64,000 nucleotides of DNA from Hibiscus mutabilis (GCA_019671005.1 CM033723.1:13717254-13781253); one strand, 5' to 3'. Counted from the first letter of the stretch, positions 12,616 through 24,989 are shown. The notes: generated from the letters alone by a model not told the origin. Program-made: numbers and translations.

Positions 12616-13675
12616 CACCCCAAACTCGAACTATTGCTTGTCCCCAAGCAATGCAAAACACTAAAAATTACTTGCCAAAGCCCTTATCACCAAAAACATG
12701 CTTCTTTCCTGACTTCAATCCTCAGAACCATGGCACAAAAAATTGATTACCTTTCGAACATTGGACAGCACAAAGAATTCCTCCAAATCGAACTACAATG
12801 CTAGTGAAAATGTGTGTGCGGAGTTGTGTACAAGTCAACTAATAGGATTCCATGCGAACAATAGGTTTTATCGAATTATTTGTCGGGCCAATTAAGTTCA
12901 CTAGAGCCAATTTTAGGCACCTCTAGCATATTTCTTTTTCTTTTTATTTATACTACAGCCAGTTTCGAGCACCTCTAGTATTTACAAGATCCCTAAGACT
13001 AGAGTTAGATGGGCAACTCTAGCTAAGGTTCATTTTTTGGCTAAAGCCAGTTTCGTGCACCTCTAACGCAATTTGCCCATTTTTAAATAGCCTAAAGTTC
13101 ACTAGGCCTTCCTCTTAATCAACAAGTCACAACAGTGTCAAAATATTCAGCATCATAGTAAAATTCCAAGTACTCTTCATGCTAGTCCTAAAATCTAAGA
13201 TTTTATCATGTAAGTGCATTGGCAAAAATTCATCATAGGATATCATAGTGGGTTTAGGCAGTTTAATCAAGTAAGAGACATGGTAAGTAATATATGCAAC
13301 CTAACATGAGACAAAAAAAATGAATGCAACTAACTATGAAACAAACCCCATAAACTCGAGAGAAGCATTATCCCCAATGCATGCAAAATGTAAACAAATC
13401 AAAAGAACAAAATGAAATGCAAATGAGTTAGTCGGAGAGGTCATCACCTCAAATGACTAGTTTCCTTCAAGCCATTTGCTTGGTCCTCTTTTCGGCTCAT
13501 GGTGGTTGTTGACGCGAGGCTGGTGGTGCCTCCTGGACTGTGGTTTCCGCGGCCTCCTTACCCGGTTCATCTTCCTTGTCGGCCTTCTCTAGGTCAGAAG
13601 CTTTACACTTCGATGTAGATTTTGATGGTGAGGTCGGAGGAGACTTTATTGGTGCAGTTATAGAGTCTGCTGAAT

Positions 13676-14940
13676 CTAAAAAACCATGAAGAAATTCAGT
13701 ATGCGAAGGTTCAACAATAGGGTCCTTACCTTTTGTGGTACGTCCGTTGCCGCGACAATGTTACTTGGCATAGGCATAGATTCAGATGTCGGGGCAAGTA
13801 GAGTAGTAGGGAATACGGGAAAATGAATAGTGCTATCGGGATAATTCTTCAAGATCACTCTCGCTAGGTCTACGTCACGATCCTTCATGTAACGCATAAA
13901 CAGTAATTGGTGTTCTTTCATCTTTTCCAACTGCTGTGTCAAAGGACGGAGGATTTTGACAATTCCTTCTATACTTGTCATGGCATGTACACTTGCCGTG
14001 GCATGTGCACTTGTCGTGACATGTTGGGTTGCCTTGGCAGTTGCTGGAACAAAGGATTTTTTTGCAGTCGTTGGTTCTTTTGTTGGTTCCTCACGCATCA
14101 TTCGCATGTATTGGCTCTGGGACCACCCACTTCTCTTGGTCATCTTCTCGTCCATAACATCGGTTGGCACATGTTCTTTTTTCACATAATCTCGATATCA
14201 AATCAGGGAAAAAGAGTGCACCCACATCTTTTTGGCTACAAGCATATATTTCATCAACAATAATTTTCCCAATATCTATAGAACGCTTGTCCAAAATAGA
14301 ATGGATTAATAATAAAAGAGAATAAGAAACCATAGTATTATGAGTAGTAGGCATCAAACGAGTTTTAATGAAGTTGTTCCACAATTTAGTTGCGAGCTTC
14401 AATAGGATGTGGTTCACTGTTCCCTTCAAATGTCATTGGTTCCACGCAGCTCTCTCAACGGTGAGATCCTAGAACACGTCCTCCACTTCTTCGGCTAAGA
14501 TGTTTTCAACAAATTTCGTTGCTCATCCTTCTCAATATACAGCACAAAATACGCGTTGATTGCAACGGAATCAACAAGAATCGCCCTACCACATACATAA
14601 ACACAAGGGTTATCCAGATTAGAAAGATGTGAATAAAATTTCCTTACCCATGAGATGTTGCCCGGTTTTAGTTGTTCGTAAAAAAAATTCCATTGATGGT
14701 GCTCAATTATCTTGAAGATTGAAGCTTCAAGGCCATAGTTCTTGAGGGAAACATCATATTCGAACCCTTGCTCTTCTTCACACCTTTCGATTTGCAAACT
14801 TGGTAAGGTATCATTTTCAACGATTCAAGATGCAATCCGGTAGAAAAATGGCTCGACTGCACTTGAAGAACTTGCCTTGGGCATAGTCTTCAGATTCTTA
14901 GCCATGGCTTTTTGGTTCTTGATTGTAAAAGAAAGATAAA
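13676..14940 (-). pseudogene. Athila third ORF (env-position / plant transposon protein), broken
   Basis: Minus-strand frames starting near 14904 (MAKNLKTMPKASSSSAVEPF) continue through 14797-14495 (NYGLEASIFKIIEHHQWNFF ... PGNISWVRKFY) and 14429-14091 (LWNNFIKTRLMPTTHNTMVS ... FPDLISRLCEKR) to 13676. This layout downstream of integrase is that of the extra ORF of Athila elements, which carries the 'putative plant transposon protein' type domain rather than a proven envelope. Frameshifts split it. A four-fold 18-bp repeat lies in frame at 13975-14040. Confidence 0.7.
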
Positions 14941-15073
14941 AACTTAAGGAACAAGAGAGGAAACTTGAGAGTTGCAAAGATGAGAATGAAGTAAAGGAAA
15001 AAGATGAAGTATATGGAAATATTAATGGTTGAGTGAAGGTTTGATAGAAGTGCTGGATTGGATGTTCAATCAA

Positions 15074-15565
15074 TGAGGGAAAAGAAGTAAAGGGAGATAT
15101 GGATTGGTGCGGCTAGGGTATAAGAAGAGGGAAACAAATTTTGGGTGAAAAATTTCAAAAAAAAGATCATTAAATCCCATTTGAGATAGCCGAAAATTTG
15201 AATCCCCTAGATCAGCTCATTATCCACTTCATTGGATAGATTTCATTCAAATGAAATTCTATCCTAAGCTCAACTCATTTTTTCTTTGAAACTCTTATCC
15301 TAAAAAAATAAAACACAATGATAATATTAAATAAAGATAAAACAAAATCAAAATAAAAATAAAGAGATAAAGGAAATATCAAAATAAAATAAAGATAACA
15401 ACTAAATCAACTAAAAAGGAAGGATAAAATCCTAAAATCTAAAAATAACAAAAAATAAAATAAATGTAACAAAATAATAATTAAAAAAACTAAAAATAAT
15501 AAAAAATAAAAATAAAAAGTCCAAAAATTAAAGACTAAAAATTAAAACTCTTAGAAAGAGCATTT
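15074..15565. other. AT-rich spacer between integrase and third ORF
   Basis: No coding frame is seen. Positions 15300-15540 are almost pure A with 'aaaataaaataaagataa' runs. It occupies the non-coding gap usual between pol and the third ORF in Athila elements. Confidence 0.6.
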
Positions 15566-16680
15566 TCATGCATCTCCTAAGGTTACAGTCTCTTTATCGC
15601 GAGTCACATACGCACCAACATAGTGCTTCAACCGTTGTCCGTTAACTTTGAACTCATGTCCATCCACTATCGATTTAACCACCACAGCCCCATGAGAATA
15701 AGGTTTTACAACCTTGAATGGCCCAGACCATCTTGACTTCAGTTTTTCGGGGAAAAGCTTAAGGCGAGAATTGAAGAGAAACACTAACTGCCCTGGCAAG
15801 AATTGTCGCGGCAATAGCTTCTTGTCATGCCAACGCTTGGTTTTCTCTTTATAGGTCTTGGCATTGTTATAACCTAAGGCACAAAACTCTTCTATTTTGT
15901 TTAGGTCCAGTAGACGCTTCTGTCTTGCACTTTCCCAATCCATATTCATAATTTTGATAGCCCAATAGGCCTTATGCTCTATTTAAACTGGTAGATGGCA
16001 AGTCTTGCCATAGACAAGTTTGTAGGGATACATGCCTAAGGGTGTCTTATGTGTTGTTCGGTAGTATGCCCTTCAATTCACGGTTGGAAATTTCGGCTTG
16101 CCCGTTAGTCTATGGGTGGTATGCCGTGGCAATTTTATGTGTCACTCCAAGATGCTCCAATGTCTTTGCAATCAGTTTATTGTCGAAATGTGTGCCCTCA
16201 TCGCTAATAATTGCCCTTGATGTCCTAAACCGTGTAAAGATATTTTTTTGCAGGAACCATTGCACAGTCTTTGAATCATTCTTGGGAACTGCAACTGCCT
16301 CCACCCATTTGGACACATAGTCCACGACAAGTAAGATATAGAGGTTGCTGAACGACGATGGGAAAGACCCCATAAAATTGATGCCCCATACATTAAACAA
16401 TTCGACCTCAAGGATATTCTGCAATGGCATCTCATGTCGCCTTGATATGTTTTTCGTTCGTTGACAACAGTCACATCTTTTGTAGAAATTATGGGCATCC
16501 TTGTAAAGAGTCGGCCAGTAAAAACTAGACTGTAGAACCTTGGCTGTTGTGCGAGTTCCTCCAAAATGGCCTCTGTAGGATGAAGAATAGCATTGTCAAA
16601 GCATATTTTACTGTTCCTCCTCAGGGACACATCGTCGTATGACCTGATCTACACATTGTTTAAACAAAAGAGACTCGTCC
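15566..16680 (-). pseudogene. Athila integrase (broken)
   Basis: The minus strand contains the core start (FNVWGINFMGSFPSS ... LVVDYVSKWVEAVA), the second acidic block (SDEGTHFDNKL ... LGVTHKIATAYHP) at 16110-16430, and the C-terminal domain (LNKIEEFCALGYNNAKTYKE ... SRWSGPFKVVKPYSHGAV) at 15566-15949. A frame break separates core and C-terminus around 15950-16110, and the zinc finger region near 16450-16680 is degenerate. Confidence 0.88.
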
Positions 16681-16768
16681 CAATAATAATGCTTAGCATC
16701 ATGTCAGAACCGCTTCTTTCCTTGGTGAGTAAGGTCATAAGGTAAAATACCACTAACCAAAAAAATTA

Positions 16769-18300
16769 CTATATCTGCATCCAGGGTGTTGATGAGGCAA
16801 TTAACAACTGCTCATCCGGGAATGCATCATGGATTTCCAAGGAGTTATTGTTTGTATCGCCCTCGTTCAGCCTTGACAAATGATCAGCAACTTGGTTCTC
16901 CGTACCTTTCTTGTCCTTAATTTTAATGTTAAATTCTTGTAAAAGTATTATCCAATGAATTAAACGAGGTTTGGCATATTTTTTAGCAATCAAATACTTA
17001 ATTGTCGAATGGTCAGTGTAGACAATTACCTTTGTGCCAGTCAAGTAGGAACAAAATTTGTCAAATGCGAAAATTGCAGCTAGTAATTCCTTTTCCGTCG
17101 TGGTGAAATTCAATTAAGCACCACTAAGGGTTTTACTAGCGTAATGTACCACATGGAAAATCTTACCTCTCTGTTGCATAATCGCTCGCATCACACATGA
17201 GCTCGAAAGGTAAGGTCCAATCAGGGGGAATGATAATGGGTGCCATGGCTAGTTGCTTTTTAAGGGTTTCAAATTCCTTGGCAAAAGATTCATCAAAATT
17301 AAAAGCCTTGTCCTGTTCAAGCAAATTACACAAGGGTTTAAAAATCAAAGAAAATTAAGAATAAACCTTCTGTAAAAACTTGCATGTCCGAGAAAGCTTC
17401 GGATCCCTTTGACTGAATTAGGTGGCGGCAATCTCTCAATTACGTCCACCTTGCCCTTGTCTACCTTGATTTCCTTCGATGAGATCTTGTGCCCAAGCAT
17501 TATACCTTCGTCCACCATAAAATGGCACTTCTCCCAGTTTAACACTAGGTCAGTTTCTTCATAGCGTGCCAACACCTTCTCTAAATTGCCAAGGCAACTG
17601 TCAAAGCTGTTTCGAAATACTAAAAAGTCGTCCATGAAGATTTTGAGGAAATCCTCCACCATGTCAAAAAAAAATCACCATCATACATCGCTGGAATATT
17701 GCTGGGGCATTACATAGTCTGAAGAGCATTCGTCAAAATGCATATGTACCATACAGGCACGTGAAAGTAGTCTTTTCTTGAACTTTCGGTGCTATGGCAA
17801 TTTGGTTATACCCTGTGTATCCATTAAGAAAACAATAAAACAATTTACCTACAAGACGGTCAGGTATTTGCTAAATAAATGGTAACGAAAAATGATCTTT
17901 CCTAGTAGCTTTATTTAACTTGCGGTAATCCATAAAAACCCTCCAACTAGTGACGGTTCTAGTTGGAATGAGTTCGCTGTTTTCATTACTTACCACCGTT
18001 ATACCTCTTTTTCTTGGTACACATTATACCAGACTTACCCATGCACTGTCGGAGATAGGATATATGATACCGGCATCGAGTCGCTTGATGATCTCTTTCA
18101 TCACAACTTCCTTCATGGTAGGGTTAAGCCGCCTTTGTGCTCAATAGAGTTTTTATGGTCATCTTCTAGCAAGATCTTGTGCATACATACTGCCGGACTA
18201 ATTCCCTTTAGGTCTGCAATTGACCAACCTATTGTTTTTGTGCAGCGCCAACATGGAAACAAACCTTTCTTCCTGTTCAGGATGCAACTTAGAAGAAATA
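16769..18300 (-). pseudogene. Athila reverse transcriptase and RNase H (broken)
   Basis: RT shows its catalytic block as FMDDFLVF (near 17630), then LGHKISSKEIKVDKGKVDVI and the thumb motif SFLGHASFYRRFI. RNase H shows FTTTEKELLAAIFAFDKF, VYTDHSTIKYL and QVADHLSRL. The upstream RT fingers (17670-18300) are recognisable only in pieces across all frames, with several stops. Confidence 0.88.
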
Positions 18301-18824
18301 ATTACGGCGAAGTTTTATTGGTTCTCAAATAAACATATTTCAATTGCACTGGCAATGGTTTTAACTCTAAAATGTGGGGTTGTTCAATGGAAGGTTTCTC
18401 AGGTTTACATTCCTTACTTGAATAATCAAGAGATTCGAAAACTTTTACTTGGTCAACTTACCATCCATTTCACTTTCTGTTGTGCCTCAATGTCCAATTC
18501 TACAGGCTCTCCCGTCTCGGGAAGCAAATTGCCGTGGCAATACTCTTCTATGTCAAAGTTAAATTTTGCGGTGGCCTAGATGACTTGGCACTCTTCTGGA
18601 TCATCAACATGCTTTAAGGTTTTGAAAACATTGAACGTGACTTGCTGGTCATTCACCCTCATGGTGAGCTCTCCTTGTTCAAAATCAATCAATGTTCATC
18701 CCGTTGCTAAGAACGGTCTTCCAAGAATAATAAGCATAGACTCGTCTGCTTCACAATCCAAAACAATAAAGTCAGTGGGAAAAATTAACTTATCCACCCT
18801 TACCATGATGTCTTCGGTTTTTCC

Positions 18825-19163
18825 CTATAGATGCACATAAATTCTATCCACAAGCTGTAGCATGATTGTAGTGGGTCTCGCCTTCCCTATGCTCAATCTT
18901 TGAAAAATAGATTTTGGCATAAGGTTTATGCTGGTTCCAAGATCGCATAACGTCTTTCCAACATATTGATTTCCGATCGCACAAGGTATTGTAAAACTGA
19001 CGTGATCTTTTAATTTAGGTGGCAGACGGTTGTACAACATTGTTATACACCCCTTCGTCACAACAACTGTCTCAAACTCTTCGACCCTAGTTTTCTTAGA
19101 AACGATGTCTTTAAGGAACTTAGCATAGTTTGGCACTTGTTCTATTTCTTCAACCAGTGGCAA
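18825..19163 (-). pseudogene. Athila protease region
   Basis: The frame reads FLKDIVSKKTRVEEFETV ... LYNRLPPKLKDHVSFTIPC and then the active-site block LCDLGTSINLMPKSIF, the Asp-Leu-Gly variant usual in Athila proteases. The flap continues toward RT but is cut by stops. Confidence 0.85.
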
Positions 19164-19598
19164 GTTGATGTATACTTGCTTCAGGATGTTAAGAAATTTC
19201 TTGAACTGGTATTTGTGTTTCTGCCTCTTCAGCCTTTGTGGAAACGGTGGTGGAATTCTGATCTCTTATTCTTCTCCCTTCCCATCCGATTTGGAATTCT
19301 TGGATGGACTTGTCACGATAAGTGGAATTTCCGTGGCAACTGCTGAAGGCTCATCATCAATGACAGCCAAGTTATTGATGTTGGATACATCATTCTAGAC
19401 AGGATTATTATCCTTTGATTGGGTGGATCCCTCATTTACTTTTGATCCACTTTGGGTAGTTATCACCTTACATTGTTCATGGTCCGTTCCTCATACAACC
19501 TCAGTGTTACTGGGCAAACCTCCTTGTGGCCTTGTATTTAGAATCTGAGCAAATTGCCCGACTTGCGTCTCCAATGCTTTCAAAGCTGCTCCTTGACT

Positions 19599-21019
19599 CT
19601 ACATCTGCATCTCAGTCCTGTTAATAAAAGCGTTAGTCTTTTTCATGAAATTACTAGTCTCGGCCATATAAGATTTAGTTTTAAACATGAAAGCATTTAA
19701 AGAGTTTTCCAAAGAACTAGTTGACTGCTGCTGCGGCAATTGTTGCCGCGGCATGTTCTGTTGGAATCCTGATGCTTCCATATTTTGGCGTTTCTGATTA
19801 TTAGAGTTGTTCTAGTTACTTCATGAAAAATTTGGATGCTTTTTCCAGGCCAGATTATACATGTTGGAATATGCATTGTTGTTCCGGTTATAATTCCCAA
19901 CATAAAAACTAGACTCTGGTTCTGCATACACTTAGAAGAATCATGGTCAGCATTACATAAATCACAAAGTAGACCTATTACCTTAACCTCTTGTGTGTTG
20001 CTGGCTCTCTGCATATTCTTCACCAAATTGGTTAATGTAGATAATTGTGCTAAAATAGTATCTAACGATTCTAGCTCAATTGCCGAGGCATTTTGCCTGA
20101 CAGTTCCCCTTCTAGTGGTTGGGAACTAATAATCATTTTTGGCAAGTCTGTCTAAAATCTCCCAAGCTTCCTCTGTTGATTTTTCTAGAAGCGTACCATT
20201 TACTGAGGCATCTAACATCATCCTCATCGGTGCGTTGACTGAATTGTAAAACATTGTTACTTGTGTCCAATCTCTGAATCCGTGCATAGGACATTTGCGT
20301 AAAAGCTCTTTATAACGCTCTCACGCCTCGTCCATGGACTCATCATCTGCTTGAAAAAAAGAAGTAATGTCATTATGCAGTTTATCAGTCATGTTTGTAA
20401 AACTAAATCTAGATAGGAAACTTCAGCATAGATCCGTCCAAGAGCCTAAATGTTCGGATGGAATACTATTTAACCATGATTTCACTCTATCCCTCACTGA
20501 ATAGGGAAATAATTTCAGCCTTAGGACGTCTTTAGGGACTCCTTGTTGCTTGAACGAATCACAAATTTCCAGGAACGATTTTAGATGTTGTCTGGCATCC
20601 TCAGTCGCTGATCCGTCAAACTGACCAACTGTGTTGATCATATTAAACATCACAAGCTTCAATTCAAAGTGAGTGGCTTGGATCTCAGGTGCAACAACTA
20701 CAGGAGTGAGACCGTCAAGATCTTGCTCTAAGTAGTCTCAGATAGGTCTGTTTCATACGATAACAAGTTGGTCTCGTAGATTCGCTACATCTCCTGCTGC
20801 AGCATTTTGATTGCCATTGGCATTCAGGTTGCCAACTGGATCATTAAGTGGATCTGCCATTTCTACTCTCAACTCTCTTCTACGTCTACGAAGAACGCGT
20901 TCGATCTCTGGTTCAAATGGATAATCTGATGCTGTCGGTCTTGCCTTGGTCATACACCAATGCAAAACCAATGTTATTAGCCTCTTGAAACCAAAGACAA
21001 AAATAAATAAAATGAACAA
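19599..21019 (-). pseudogene. Athila gag (broken)
   Basis: The N-terminus (RPTASDYPFEPEIERVLRRR) begins about 50 bp inside the PBS. The gag core (MINTVGQFDGSATEDARQHL ... FLEICDSFKQQGVP ... LRLKLFPYSVRDRVKSWLNS) lies at 20423-20662. A Cys-Cys-His-Cys knuckle (CDLCNADHDSSKC) lies near 19930-19970, and a Q-rich tail with MPRQQLPQQQS follows. Stops at about 20700 and elsewhere break the frame. Confidence 0.85.
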
Positions 21020-21056
21020 AGGTGCAATAAAATAAAAACAAAGTCGCTATTGTCAA

Positions 21057-21074
21057 TCCCCGACAACGGCGCCA
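21057..21074 (-). other. primer binding site (tRNA-Asp)
   Basis: Minus-strand TGGCGCCGTTGTCGGGGA, one mismatch from the tRNA-Asp complement used by Athila elements, 6 bp inside the LTR. Confidence 0.92.
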
Positions 21075-21080
21075 AAAACT

Positions 21081-22437
21081 TGTTGCGTGTTTCGGGTGCT
21101 TCGCAATTGGTGCAAGTATACACGTCACAAGTTATAGTATAGTAAGATATCGTCTCTACATGGATTGGTGAAACTCTGATTTTTAACTTCTCACACTAAA
21201 AAGATAAATGAATAATGAAGATAGGTGTTTGGAAGTAACGAATAAAATAATTAAACAAGTAAAATAAATGGAGAAAGTGTTCGGATTGTCGTGAGTAGTG
21301 ATGTGAGGGCTGTTCGGATTGTCGTGGCAATGGATTGCTAAGGCAACTAAGACCGGCTGAATTGTCGTGGCAACTGGGACTGGTTTGATTGTCATGGCAA
21401 CTGGGTTCCTTTCTTCAAAGCTCAACAAAGTGTTCTTCAATGTCTTGTTGTTATCCCTAACCGAAGAACTAGTTAGTTGTGCATACCTTGGTGATACATT
21501 CATGTGTTAACCTTGGATGAACAACAACCGATCTACGCTCCTCTTAGCCGTTGAAATCCAATTCTTATTCCTATGGTGGATTAACCTTCATCGACGATTT
21601 GTTGAATGAAGATCATGTTCATTTGTTTCTTGAATCTAACACTCTCAAGTATAGATAAATAGATCACTCTCGAGATCCTCACCCAATTCACTCGAAATCA
21701 AAAATAAGAACCAAGAATGAACAAACTTTGAATTTAAATTGCTATAAAAAACCTACACTATCCAAACGTTTATCACAACCACAAACCCAAAATAACCCCA
21801 TCCAATTTAAATTAGTTCATGGCTGGGGAAAAGGAAATTCAATAAAAACAATCCCAGACATGGATCGCATAAAGTAAAAATGAAGGAGACGAAGTGTGCG
21901 ATCAGCCTTCTCTCTAGAATCTGATTCCCCAAAATTCCACACCCAAAGCTGTGATTTGATTTTCTATTTAAAGGGGATGATGCGATCAGCTTTGTTGTTG
22001 ATGAGGAGGATTTTAATGCATTTGAATTCCCTAGAGATATGATCCTTATCTGATCAGGCATTTGAAATTTGAATCTAGGCTTTATCTGTTGTGATCTAGA
22101 TAATGTTGCGAATAATATTGCATTTATCTAGAATTATCCAGTTATGCCTCGGCAATCTACTTTGGCCACCTCTTCAGAAATGACCCCTACTTGCCACGGC
22201 AACTCCTTCAGCAAGGACCCCTACTTGCCACGGCAATCTCCACTTGCCACAGAAATCCAGTCCTGCACAAAGTAAAGCACACCAGATTTTTCCATAAAAA
22301 CCAACCAAATGCAATACCAAGCTCATTAACTAAGGAAACTATGTATGAATGCCTATCAATGCACCTAAAATAAGCCTAAGTCGAACAATAATATGAGTAA
22401 AAAGGGCAAGAAAAATAGTACTTTTGCACACTCATCA
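21081..22437 (-). repeat. Athila 5' LTR
   Basis: 1357 bp, matching 11211-12615. It is placed as the 5' LTR because the PBS adjoins its inner edge at 21081. It carries palindromes of the TTGCCNNGGCAA type at 21319, 21362, 21389, 22191 and 22225. Confidence 0.95.
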
Positions 22438-22927
22438 CACTCCTCTTTGTGTTGTTTGCTTGGATACTGCGTTTAAATAAATGGCAGCAACAGCAAATGA
22501 GTGAATGAAAGTAGTCACGAGATTACTCTAATTACTAGCTCGGGGATGAAATGTTTGCTCCATATTCATATAGAGTTAAGGATGGTAGTTGTGATGAGCT
22601 AACTCCCCTCGAAGTAGTTTCATAAAAAAAGAGTATGGGAGTAAACTTGTTCTTAATTGATTAACAAATACTAGGGTATAATAGAGAACTTGCCTAGAAT
22701 TTTTCTAGCTTTGTTAAGCATAGATTGGATGCAATTACGCACACAAGCAAAGGATCTTGTCCTAAGGAAAAGTTCTTAAAATCTCAAAACCGTCTAGCGT
22801 GTTGAAGCCCATATTTTCTGAGGACTGAAATTTTCCACAGCACTGTCCTGAGCCGATCTTTGCATAGCATTTTCTTTGTTCATATATACTCATTTCTTGA
22901 AGACAAGTAATAGCTTAATTTTGGGGG

Positions 22928-24316
22928 TGCGTTAACCTTGTAAAAAGTATACATTTCATGCGTTTATACTTAGGTTATTTTTTGGTTAAGCTCATTTCAT
23001 TGTATATTGTGGTATTTGCTTGGTTGTTTTTACATATTTGTGAAATTGGTGTTGCTTGAGAGAGAGGGTTGTTTTGGTGTGGTGATGTGCAGGTGAGTTA
23101 ATGAGCGTTGCTGAGAAAGGAAAATATGTTGCGGCATTTTGGAAATCATTTCTGGGCACACAAAAAGACAAAGAAAGAAGAATTTTACAGTCCACATGTG
23201 AACCCCCACCAGCCAAATGTGCCACACATGTGAAGGGAATATTTCCTAGGGTACACAAGGAATTAAGGGCATAAAACTCTAGGAGCGCCTGCTATATAAA
23301 GGATATGACACCCACATTAAAGGGAGAGCTAAAAAAAGTGCTTTATGAGCTAAGAAAAAGATAAGCAAAAGGCGGCTGCCCTCCTTCTCCTTCATCTTAG
23401 TGTCCTTAATTGTTGAAGCTCCCAGGAATGATCTTACTGGCCTTTGAGAGAAGCATCAAGCTTAAGGCGGTTCACGGCAATCTATAGCAGCTTGCGAGTT
23501 TTCCTTTACTCTTATTTGCTCCTTACATATCCTTGCTTTTCTGAAATGGGTTGTATTAAATAGTTGAATTTGGATGATATTTGCCCAGGCATGAACTAAC
23601 TTCAAGTGGCTTGGGTTTATTATGGATAATTATGTTTATTGTTGAATGAATGCTTTAGCTTTTTTCAGTTTCATATATGTGTTGTTCACTATTTTATTGA
23701 CTTTGGTTTTTAAGATCTTTTGAGAGTTAGCCGTTATCTTTGTTTGATGCTTAATAGTCGAGAGAGTTAAGCTTATATCTACATGGGGTTTGATGCTGAG
23801 AGGCAGAACCCTAACTCACCTTAGAGATAAGAATAGAGTTTCATCGACTAAAAGGAGTAGTACTCCAAGGCTCGTAGCTTGCTAAGGTTCACACTGAGAG
23901 GTATTGTTGTAGCATTCTTGATGTCAGTTTCTTGCTAGAGATAGTTTAGGAGCCATGCGTAAGCTCTGTCGAGCATATTAAAAGCTGGAAATTGTTAAGC
24001 ATTCATGAGGACTAGGCATAGGATTCCTTGATAAACTCGGTCTAGCATCTTATTTGAGAGTTTCCACGCATGTGAGGATCTTTGAAGTTTGATTTTATCA
24101 CTCCAGTTTTTAATACAGTTTTTGCTACAACATTTCTTTTAACTACTCATATCAACTTTTTCATTTAATATTCAATTCCTGTTTTGAGTGCTTAAACCTT
24201 ACTTAAATTCCTTCCAATCCCTGTGGAGACGATCTTACTTATCACTATTATTGCTTGTTCGATGTGTATACTTGCACCATTTGCGTATCGTTTATAGTAC
24301 ATCATTACACGCAACA
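22928..24316 (+). repeat. 3' LTR of Tat-like element
   Basis: Starts TGCGTTAACC right after the purine tract 'ttttgggggtg' and ends ...CATTACACGCAACA. Length is about 1.39 kb. A TATA box lies at 23293-23300, and the 'gtggagacgat ... cttgcacca' block typical of the U5 end lies at 24221-24280. There is no PBS after it; copia sequence follows at 24317. The partner LTR is absent. Confidence 0.65.
23293..23300 (+). promoter_or_regulatory. TATA box of the Tat-like LTR
   Basis: TATATAAA in a GC-richer setting ('gcctgctatataaagg'), about 365 bp into the LTR, a usual U3/R position. Transcription would begin near 23325. Confidence 0.55.
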
Positions 24317-24989
24317 CTCATCCTTAGTACTTAAAAATAGAACTCAAGTATATCTAGAACAGTCATCTACTAAAACAAATGCATATGATTTTCTACCCAA
24401 GCTAGTTGTCCTAATAAGGCCAAAAAGATCCATGTGGATCACTTGTAAAACTCTAGTTGTAGAAACATCATTAATAGGTTTGAATGAAACTCTTTTATGT
24501 TTGCCTTTTGCACAAGCATTACAATTTTTTCATTTGAAAACTTTATTTTAGGCAAACCTCTTACAAGATCATTTGAAACAATTTTTCCAAAACACTCATG
24601 CTTGCATGCCCTAGTTTTCTATGCCATAACCATGAATCATGCTCATTATTAGAAACAAAACATGCATTAGAAATATGATTGTCATCTAAATGCACCATGT
24701 AAATGTTTCCTATACGATGACCAAAAAGTACAATTTTGTGGGTTTCAATGTTTATAATTTTGCAACCATATAAATCAAATATCACTACGAAACCTTTATC
24801 ACAAAGTTGGCTTATGCTTAACAAATTGTGTTTGAGACCATTAACATATAAGACATTTTCAATAAATATGGAAGAGTGATTACCAATGGAGCTAATTCCT
24901 TCAATTTGGCCTTTGGAGTTGTCACCAAATGTCACTAATCCTCTTTTCTTTAGATTTAGTTCCGAGAATCTACTTTTGTCTCCGGTCAT
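24317..24989 (-). pseudogene. copia GAG-pre-integrase and integrase start (truncated)
   Basis: The minus-strand frame at 24561-24989 reads from MTGDKSRFSELNLKKRGLVT through NVLYVNGLKHNLLSISQLCD to WLWHRKLGHASMSVLEK, the GAG-pre-integrase domain. After a frameshift near 24575, the zinc module (CNACAKGKHKR), the first catalytic block (HMDLFG) and VLVDDCSRYT are visible down to 24317, with an internal stop. The rest of integrase, RT and RNase H are missing from the window. Confidence 0.88.

Larger units (their letters stand above)
11211..22437 (-). mobile_element. Athila-type Ty3/gypsy retrotransposon, complete but inactive
   Basis: Both LTRs are present (11211-12615 and 21081-22437), with ends TGATGAG...CGCAACA on the minus strand. 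The flanking 5-bp target duplication CACTC (11206-11210 and 22438-22442) is exact. Inside, on the minus strand, are a tRNA-Asp PBS, gag, protease, RT, RNase H, integrase, an AT-rich spacer and an Athila-type third ORF, all with stops or shifts. The LTRs differ at roughly 6% of positions in the first 160 bp by eye, so it is not a recent insertion. The target is the 3' region of a Tat-like element. Confidence 0.95.
10501..24316 (+). mobile_element. 3' tail of a Tat-like gypsy element, interrupted by Athila
   Basis: The plus strand shows a short C-terminal coding remnant, a PPT-like tract (~10795-10807), a non-coding stretch, a second PPT-like tract and an LTR ending at 24316. The LTR end carries the 'ctgtggagacgat...ttgcaccatttgcg...cgcaaca' block that also ends the Athila LTR, so it belongs to the Tat/Athila clade. 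Its 5' LTR and most of gag-pol are absent. At 24316/24317 it interrupts a copia integrase. The Athila element at 11211-22437 splits it. Confidence 0.55.

Noticed and set aside
13676..14940. Retroviral-type envelope protein
   Set aside because: The third ORF lies in the envelope position but shows no signal peptide plus transmembrane arrangement; it looks like the Athila plant-transposon-protein ORF.
22437..22442. Athila LTR ending at ...CATCACA
   Set aside because: Ending the LTR two bases earlier (CATCA) gives an exact CACTC duplication on both sides and a TGATGAG start, so the shorter border was used.
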